Assembly: GCA_963617205.1 (NCBI GenBank)
Contig: CAVEOA010000007.1
Span: 1 to 64,000 of the forward strand
DNA: 64,000 bases
DNA from: UBA11524 sp963617205
GTDB taxonomy: Bacteria; Bacillota; Clostridia; Christensenellales; Aristaeellaceae
Direction: 5' to 3'
The notes below the pieces were generated by a model. That model was not told where the DNA came from, searched no databases, and saw only the letters and a program-made list of their open reading frames with translations. This document shows, one piece after another, positions 59,091-64,000 of the stretch; position 1 is the stretch's first letter, and the number at the start of each line of letters is the position of its first letter. The position numbers were made by a program, and so were the translations under genes.

Positions 59091-60429
59091 ATTGCCGGGA
59101 AGCGGAAAATTCCTTCGCGGCGGCAAGCAGCGCTTCCTTTTCGTTCGGAAGCTGCTCTGCCATGACGCTATCTAATAGGAAGGAAAGCGTCTGACCGATA
59201 CGCTGACCGGCAGGAATACCCACAGCAAGCAAATCCTTGCCGGAAACGGCAAGCTGCTTGAAAGTAAAGCAGGGGATGGTAGCCATCAGCGCATCGAGCG
59301 CATCGACATTCGCGGTATAAGCGACTTCAATGTCCGCTTCGGATACGGTGCCCTTGCCAAGCTGGTCGGCACGCCAAAGCCGCAGAAGCTGCCGAAGCGC
59401 CTCTTCGCCGAGCTGATTGAGGCGGCGGCGCAAGAGCCTCGGGTCGGTCGATACGGACAGGTGGTGCGAGCGGATGAGCAGCGTGACGCGGTCGCGTGTG
59501 GCATTATCGACACGCAGCGCATTGAGCACGTCCCACGCAATCTCGGCGGAGCGTAACTCGTGCCCGTGCATGTGGCCGACACCCTGTTCATCCATCGTAA
59601 AGCAGTCGGGCTTGCCGGTGTCGTGCAGGAGGATGGCAAGGCGCATCGTTTCAGTCGGCGGAACGTTCGGAAGCGCGTGCAGCGTGTGCTCCCAGACGTC
59701 GTAGCGGTGGTGCGGATTGTGCTGCTCGAAGCCGCGCAGCACGCGAAGCTGCGGCAGGATAACAAACACGATGTCCGCATAGGCGCGCAGAATGTCCGCC
59801 GCACCCTTGCCGCAGAGCGTCTTGCTCAGCTCGACGCGGATGCGTTCGGCGGCAACGTCAGCGAGCGTATCGCGCAAATCGAACGCTGCCTGCGCGGTGC
59901 TTTGCTCGATGGAAAAGCCGAATACGCTGGCGAAGCGCAGTGCGCGAAGAATCCGAAGGGCGTCTTCATTGAAGCGTGTCGCAGGGTCGCCGACGGCACG
60001 GATGATACCCGCCTTCAAGTCCTCCTGCCCACAGAAGGCATCAACAAGCCCGCGGCGCGGATTCCACGCCATCGCGTTGATGGTGAAATCGCGGCGCGAC
60101 AGGTCATCCACCACATCCGTCACAAATTCAACACGGTCAGGGTGGCGATGGTCGGTGTAGCTGCCGTCAACCCGGAAGGTTGTAACCTCATAGGGAACAC
60201 GGTCGTAAAGGATGGTCAGCGTGCCGTGCTTCAGACCCGTTTCGATAACGCGGCAGTCATTAAAGACACGCTGCATTTCGTCCGGACGGGCGTTGGTGCA
60301 GACATCCCAATCATGCGGCGTAAGCCCGAGCAGGCTGTCGCGGACGCATCCGCCGACCACATAGGCATCATATCCGGCATCAAAGAGTCGGCGGAGGATA
60401 AAGTCGGCGCCGGCAGGAATGGCGAGCAA
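59089..60429 (-). CDS. cca: CCA-adding tRNA nucleotidyltransferase with HD domain
   Basis: A class II nucleotidyltransferase of about 446 residues that adds or repairs the 3' CCA of tRNAs. The head domain has VVGGCVRDSLLG and the metal pair in HDWDVCT. RRDFTINAMAWNP and EDALRILRALRFAS are typical neck motifs. An HD phosphohydrolase-like domain follows (AILLHDTGKP, about residue 265). Start: TTG 60429 lies 6 nt after AGAGGTG; GTG 60438 is also in frame but overlaps that site. The tRNA-Leu in this window lacks an encoded CCA, so such an enzyme is needed. Confidence 0.93.
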   Translation of the reverse strand: MLAIPAGADFILRRLFDAGYDAYVVGGCVRDSLLGLTPHDWDVCTNARPDEMQRVFNDCRVIETGLKHGTLTILYDRVPYEVTTFRVDGSYTDHRHPDRVEFVTDVVDDLSRRDFTINAMAWNPRRGLVDAFCGQEDLKAGIIRAVGDPATRFNEDALRILRALRFASVFGFSIEQSTAQAAFDLRDTLADVAAERIRVELSKTLCGKGAADILRAYADIVFVILPQLRVLRGFEQHNPHHRYDVWEHTLHALPNVPPTETMRLAILLHDTGKPDCFTMDEQGVGHMHGHELRSAEIAWDVLNALRVDNATRDRVTLLIRSHHLSVSTDPRLLRRRLNQLGEEALRQLLRLWRADQLGKGTVSEADIEVAYTANVDALDALMATIPCFTFKQLAVSGKDLLAVGIPAGQRIGQTLSFLLDSVMAEQLPNEKEALLAAAKEFSASRQ

Positions 60430-60584
60430 AAAAATCACCTCTTACAGGAACTGATTTCATTATAAACGATGCGGAAATGAATCGCAAGGGCAGAATTATC
60501 ATTGTTTGGCAATAAGTCACAAAAATTCTGCTAAAAATTCTGCACTCAGAACGCTCCGAAAACGAAAAAAAGCTGCTGAAGGGC

Positions 60585-60614
60585 TTGATTTTGCATCACG
60601 TTTCGTGGTAAAAT
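60585..60614 (+). promoter_or_regulatory. Promoter of the alpha ribosomal operon
   Basis: TTGATT (60585-60590), 18 nt, TAAAAT (60609-60614). It means rpsM is not co-transcribed with an upstream infA-rpmJ pair, which is absent here. Confidence 0.75.
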
Positions 60615-60621
60615 AGCGGAT

Positions 60622-60900
60622 GGTTAGCTATGGTCGCTCTGCCGGGCGGCTGCACGAGCCCCTTCTTCTCAACTGGGCTTGTGTTCCGGCACTGAACCAA
60701 TACGTCTTCTGAAATGATCGCACTTTCTCCTTGCAGCCTTCCTAATTGCAGGGGGAAAGTGTTGCTGTGCGCCTGCATCACCGGGCGCAGGCAAGCAAGG
60801 GTTGCGGACACATCAGCATCCGCGGAGGTGGGTTGCCTTCAGGGTGCTCTATGCGTACCGCGTCTTTGATGACGGGCAATTGTCCGCCAGAACATTACGG
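60622..60900 (+). promoter_or_regulatory. Long structured 5' leader of rpsM, candidate r-protein leader
   Basis: The transcript has about 290 nt before rpsM and can fold into several hairpins: CACGAGCCC / GGGCTTGTG (60653-60661 with 60675-60683), an extended CACTTTC...GAAAGTG stem (60721-60735 with 60746-60761), GCCTGC / GCAGGC (60771-60776 with 60787-60792), and GCGGA / TCCGC near 60805-60825. Binding by S4 (rpsD is in the operon) or another r-protein is inferred only. Confidence 0.5.
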
Positions 60901-60915
60901 AGGTGCATTAATCAC

Positions 60916-61293
60916 ATGGCACGCATTGCAGGCGTAGACCTGCCCAGAGAAAAGCGCGTTGAGGTCGGCCTTACCTACATCTACGGCATCGGCCTGAAAA
61001 CCTCTCAGAAGCTCCTCGCGGAAGTCGGCATTGACCCCGATACCCGCGTGAAGGATCTCTCCGAAAACGACATCAGCAAGATGCGCGAATACATCGAGCA
61101 TCACCTGAAGGTGGAAGGCGATCTCCGCCGCGAGGTGTCTCTGAACATCAAGCGCCTGGTGGAAATCGGCTGCTATCGCGGCGTTCGTCATCGTCGTGGT
61201 CTGCCCGTCCGCGGTCAGAACACCAAGCAGAATGCCCGCACGCGCAAGGGTCCGAAGAAGACCATTGCCGGCAAGAAGAAGGCCACCAAGTAA
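60916..61293 (+). CDS. rpsM: Ribosomal protein S13
   Basis: A 125-residue head protein of the 30S subunit that bridges to the 50S subunit. The start is fixed by ACGGAGGTG before ATG 60916 and by the conserved MARIAGVDLPREKRVEVGLT. RHRRGLPVRGQNTKQNARTR and the basic tail are canonical. First gene of rpsM-rpsK-rpsD-rpoA-rplQ. Confidence 0.98.
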   Translation: MARIAGVDLPREKRVEVGLTYIYGIGLKTSQKLLAEVGIDPDTRVKDLSENDISKMREYIEHHLKVEGDLRREVSLNIKRLVEIGCYRGVRHRRGLPVRGQNTKQNARTRKGPKKTIAGKKKATK

Positions 61294-61356
61294 TTTGGCT
61301 CATTTCGCTGAATGAAGCGATGAAAGTCGCTTCGTGAAATAACGGAGGGAATAACA

Positions 61357-61764
61357 ATGGCACCCAAACAGCAGAGCAAGCTCAAGAAGGTCGTGCGCAA
61401 GCGCAAGGAGCGCAAGCTCGTTGAGCGCGGTGCGGCGCACATCAGCTCTTCTTTCAATAACACCATCGTCACCATCACCGATACGCAGGGCAACGCCCTG
61501 TCCTGGGCCTCCTCCGGCGGCCTGGGCTTCCGCGGCAGCAAGAAGTCCACTCCTTTCGCTGCGCAGACCGCTGCTGAAACCGCTGCCAAGGCCGCGATGG
61601 AATACGGCCTGAAGACGGTTGAAGTGTATGTCAAGGGACCCGGCGCCGGCCGTGAGGCTGCGATCCGCTCCCTGCAGGCTGCAGGTCTGGATGTGAGCAT
61701 GATTAAGGACGTTACGCCGATTCCGCATAACGGCTGCCGTCCGCCCAAGCGCCGTCGCGTGTAA
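61357..61764 (+). CDS. rpsK: Ribosomal protein S11
   Basis: A 135-residue platform protein of the 30S subunit, with HISSSFNNTIVTITDTQGN, the GSKKSTPFAAQTAAE stretch and the C-terminal PIPHNGCRPPKRRRV that contacts mRNA and rRNA. ACGGAGGG precedes the start; 24 nt separate it from rpsD. Confidence 0.98.
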   Translation: MAPKQQSKLKKVVRKRKERKLVERGAAHISSSFNNTIVTITDTQGNALSWASSGGLGFRGSKKSTPFAAQTAAETAAKAAMEYGLKTVEVYVKGPGAGREAAIRSLQAAGLDVSMIKDVTPIPHNGCRPPKRRRV

Positions 61765-61788
61765 GCAAACGAAGGAGGACTGTAAAAC

Positions 61789-62385
61789 ATGGCTATCAAT
61801 AAGCAGCCCGTTGCCAGGAAGTGCCGTGCACTCGGCGTCAGCCCGGCAGAGATGGGTTATAGCAAAAAGCAATCCAAGCGCAATCCCGGCGGCAATCGCC
61901 GTAAGAAGGTTTCCGAATACGGCGCACAGCTGAAGGAAAAGCAGAAGGTCAAGTTTGTTTACGGTGTGCTTGAGAAGCAGTTCCATAAGTACTACCTCAA
62001 GGCCACCAACATGAAGGGCATTACCGGCGACAACATGCTCCAGCTCCTTGAGTTCCGCCTTGACAACGTCGTGTATCGCCTCGGCCTGGGCAAGACCCGC
62101 CGTGCAGCCCGCCAGATCGTTGTGCATGGTCACATCCGTGTCAACGGCCAGAAGGTGGACATTCCGTCTTACACCGTGAAGGTCGGCGACGTCATCACGC
62201 TCCGCCAGAAGAGCACCGAATCCGAGCTCTTCAAGCCGCTGCGCGAGGGCACCAGCGTCGTGACGCCCAAGTGGCTGACCTTCGATGCTCCGAATCTGAC
62301 CGGCACCGTCGTTGCCCTGCCGTCCCGCGAGGATATCTCCCTCGAGGCCGACATGAGCATGGTCGTCGAATTCTACTCCCGTTAA
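61789..62385 (+). CDS. rpsD: Ribosomal protein S4
   Basis: A 198-residue primary 16S rRNA-binding protein. The N-terminal part lacks the zinc-binding Cys set (only one Cys is seen). The S4 RNA-binding domain covers RLDNVVYRLGLGKTRRAARQIVVHGHI (in parts) and VKVGDVITLR. In many bacteria S4 represses its own operon by binding the leader RNA. Confidence 0.98.
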   Translation: MAINKQPVARKCRALGVSPAEMGYSKKQSKRNPGGNRRKKVSEYGAQLKEKQKVKFVYGVLEKQFHKYYLKATNMKGITGDNMLQLLEFRLDNVVYRLGLGKTRRAARQIVVHGHIRVNGQKVDIPSYTVKVGDVITLRQKSTESELFKPLREGTSVVTPKWLTFDAPNLTGTVVALPSREDISLEADMSMVVEFYSR

Positions 62386-62480
62386 TGAAGGGAAACGGGA
62401 TGCGGATGACAGGATGCAAAGAATTCGCTTTCGCATTCCTCCCTTCGTCACTCCGAACCTGAGCAAGGAGGGTACAAATA

Positions 62481-63431
62481 ATGGCCGTAGAAATCGCAAA
62501 AGTCGAATGTGTCGAAGTTGGGGACAATGGCAAGTATGGGCGCTTTGTGGTCGAGCCGCTTGAACGCGGTTTCGGTCATACGCTGGGCAACAGCCTGCGC
62601 CGCGTGCTTTTGTCCTCTCTGCCCGGCGCGGCGGCATCTGCCGTGCACATCGAGGGAGTTCAGCATGAATTCTCCACGATTCCGGGCGTCAAAGAGGATG
62701 TTACTGAAATCATTCTGAATCTCAAGGGTCTCGCTGTCAAGATGTACAGCGAAGACGCAAAGTCTGTGATCGTGGACAAAATCGGTCCCTGTGAGCTGAC
62801 TGCGGCGGACATCAAGGTGGATGATGAAATCGAAATCATCAACCCTGAAATGCATATCGCGACGCTGAACGAGGACGCGCATCTTCAGATGACGCTCCGC
62901 CTCGAGCGCGGTGTGGGCTATGTCAGCGCGGACAAGAACAAGGAACGCAACGCGAACTCGATGTTCATCGGCGATATTGCGATGGACTCCATCTTCACCC
63001 CCATCGTGAAGGTCAACTACACGGTTGAGGATAAGCGCGTTGGTCAGTCCAACGATTTTGACCGCCTCACCCTTGAAGTCTGGACGAATGGTACCCTGAA
63101 GCCTGAGGAGGCCATCAGCTGCGCGGCGAAGATTCTCACCGAGCACCTGATGCAGTTCGTCTCCCTGACGGATCAGGTCCTGCCGGTCAGCATGGCACAG
63201 CCTGAGGACGACAAGAAGGAAAAGGTTCTCGAAATGACGATCGAGGAGCTGGAGCTTTCCGTTCGTGCGTATAACTGCCTGAAGCGCGCCGGCATCAACA
63301 GTGTCGCCGAGCTCGTGCAGCGCAACCAGGAGGACATGATGAAGGTTCGCAACCTTGGTCGCAAGTCCCTGGAGGAAGTCGAACAGAAGCTGCAGGATCT
63401 GGGTCTGGGTCTGCGCCAGAACGAAGAATAA
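62481..63431 (+). CDS. rpoA: RNA polymerase subunit alpha
   Basis: A 316-residue alpha subunit. The N-terminal dimerisation domain has FVVEPLERGFGHTLGNSLRR and LSSLPGAA. The C-terminal domain (about 240-310) has the helix-hairpin-helix ELSVRAYNCLKRAGINSV and MMKVRNLGRKSLEEV, which bind promoter UP elements and activators. AAGGAGGG precedes ATG 62481. Canonical place between rpsD and rplQ. Confidence 0.98.
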   Translation: MAVEIAKVECVEVGDNGKYGRFVVEPLERGFGHTLGNSLRRVLLSSLPGAAASAVHIEGVQHEFSTIPGVKEDVTEIILNLKGLAVKMYSEDAKSVIVDKIGPCELTAADIKVDDEIEIINPEMHIATLNEDAHLQMTLRLERGVGYVSADKNKERNANSMFIGDIAMDSIFTPIVKVNYTVEDKRVGQSNDFDRLTLEVWTNGTLKPEEAISCAAKILTEHLMQFVSLTDQVLPVSMAQPEDDKKEKVLEMTIEELELSVRAYNCLKRAGINSVAELVQRNQEDMMKVRNLGRKSLEEVEQKLQDLGLGLRQNEE

Positions 63432-63512
63432 GACGGGGCACACATCAACTTGCCGGTCTGCTCATCAGGAGCATTCCGGAAAGGGCTGCCCGTGATAGGA
63501 GGAAATAATCCC

Positions 63513-64000
63513 ATGGCACACCAGCGCAAACTGGGTCGTACAGCCGGTCAGCGCAAAGCGCTGCTTCGCGGTCTGGTGACGAACCTGTTTCAGAACGGCA
63601 AGATCGTGACGACCGAAGCCAAGGCCAAGGAAGTCCGCCGCATTGCCGAGCATTTCATTACCCTGGCTGTCAACGAGTGCGACAACACCGTGACTGCCAC
63701 CAAGGTTACGCACAATGACAAGGATCAGAAGATGGAGATTCAGGTCGTGAACGACGCTCCGTCCAAGCTGCATGCCCGCCGTCAGATGACTGCGTACCTC
63801 TACAATGTTCCCGAGCAGAAGCAGGCCGACGAGAACAAGCGCGAGTACAAGGCTCGTACCAAGGACGCGAAGTATCCCGTTGTGGAGAAGCTGTTCCGCG
63901 AGTACGGTCCCATGTTCAAGAAGCGCAATGCTGAAAAGAACGTGGCTGGCGGCTACACCCGCATGTACAAGCTTGGACCGCGCCGCGGCGACTCCGCCGA
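63513..64000 (+). CDS. rplQ: Ribosomal protein L17 (3' end outside the window)
   Basis: The first 162 codons are visible, starting at ATG 63513 behind TAGGAGGAA. The N-terminus QRKLGRTAGQRKALLRGLVT is canonical, and the frame reaches GGYTRMYKLGPRRGDSA near the usual C-terminus. The protein is longer than the approximately 120-residue Bacillus form because of an insertion between about residues 55 and 140 relative to it, as in other Clostridia. The stop lies beyond the window. Confidence 0.97.
   Translation, partial: MAHQRKLGRTAGQRKALLRGLVTNLFQNGKIVTTEAKAKEVRRIAEHFITLAVNECDNTVTATKVTHNDKDQKMEIQVVNDAPSKLHARRQMTAYLYNVPEQKQADENKREYKARTKDAKYPVVEKLFREYGPMFKKRNAEKNVAGGYTRMYKLGPRRGDSA

Noticed and set aside
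60596..60811. Minus-strand 71-codon and plus-strand short frames in the rpsM leader
   Set aside because: No ribosome sites or motifs; the region is better explained as a structured untranslated leader.
1..64000. CRISPR arrays, insertion sequences, rRNA genes, replication origins
   Set aside because: I looked for regularly spaced repeats, transposase motifs, rRNA signatures and DnaA-box clusters and saw none. The tandem repeats found are short and lie in metN and near 49939-49967.

Overview
The window reads as chromosomal DNA of a fairly GC-rich member of the Bacillota (Clostridia). Three things point there. The ribosomal alpha operon has the order rpsM-rpsK-rpsD-rpoA-rplQ. Typical Firmicutes genes occur (DUF896, DUF1292, LytTR two-component system, asnA, heterodimeric ABC exporter). 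Shine-Dalgarno sites (AGGAGG) and sigma-A promoters with 17-nt spacers are very clear. Exported proteins use AxA signal-peptidase sites, and the carbohydrate genes fit a gut or rumen organism. The exact family is not established.

Layout. 1-3460: the late end of a prophage (tail-linked small protein, an orphan gene with its own promoter, a SpoIID + NlpC/P60 + SH3 lysin, holin-like proteins, terminator). 3771-5942: a two-domain glycosyltransferase. 6006-8211: a LacI-type regulator with its own operator and a convergent D-2-hydroxyacid dehydrogenase. 8404-23506: a carbohydrate locus with GH43, two domain-permuted GH3 enzymes (one secreted, one membrane-anchored), an InlB-type repeat protein, a small membrane protein, GH2 and a LytTR/GHKL two-component system. 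23675-29047: a minus-strand operon (HAD phosphatase, secreted metallo-hydrolase, AI-2E family transporter, asnA, an unrecognised protein). 29146-30809: zinc/manganese-type ABC transporter. Then rpiB and tRNA-Leu(TAA).

31775-37501: a phosphate regulon (candidate PhoP boxes, pstC-pstA-pstB, then phoU-phoP-phoR from an internal promoter), without pstS. 37855-43249: lipid and translation housekeeping (plsX, acpP, rnc, a GT-C-like membrane protein, rimO, pgsA). 43510-49141: minus-strand envelope genes (M1-like protein with a broken zinc motif, GT2-GtrA, a 54-residue membrane peptide, phosphodiester glycosidase, Lgt-like protein, DUF896), followed by a separately promoted DUF1292 unit. 49180-53971: ybaK and a heterodimeric ABC exporter. 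54014-57048: metN-metI-metQ methionine importer. 57115-60429: L,D-transpeptidase and CCA-adding enzyme. 60585-64000: the alpha ribosomal operon, cut by the window edge in rplQ.

The most notable signals are two apparent ribosome-mediated transcription attenuators that a gene caller would miss. Upstream of metNIQ is a complete unit: promoter, Shine-Dalgarno, a 33-codon leader with 11 Met codons (nine within codons 7-21), and an intrinsic terminator whose 5' arm can instead pair with the last leader codons. Upstream of the ABC exporter is a promoter, a 26-codon leader, three mutually exclusive CAAAAC/GTTTTG elements and a strong terminator, resembling the known bmrB-bmrCD design of Bacillus subtilis.
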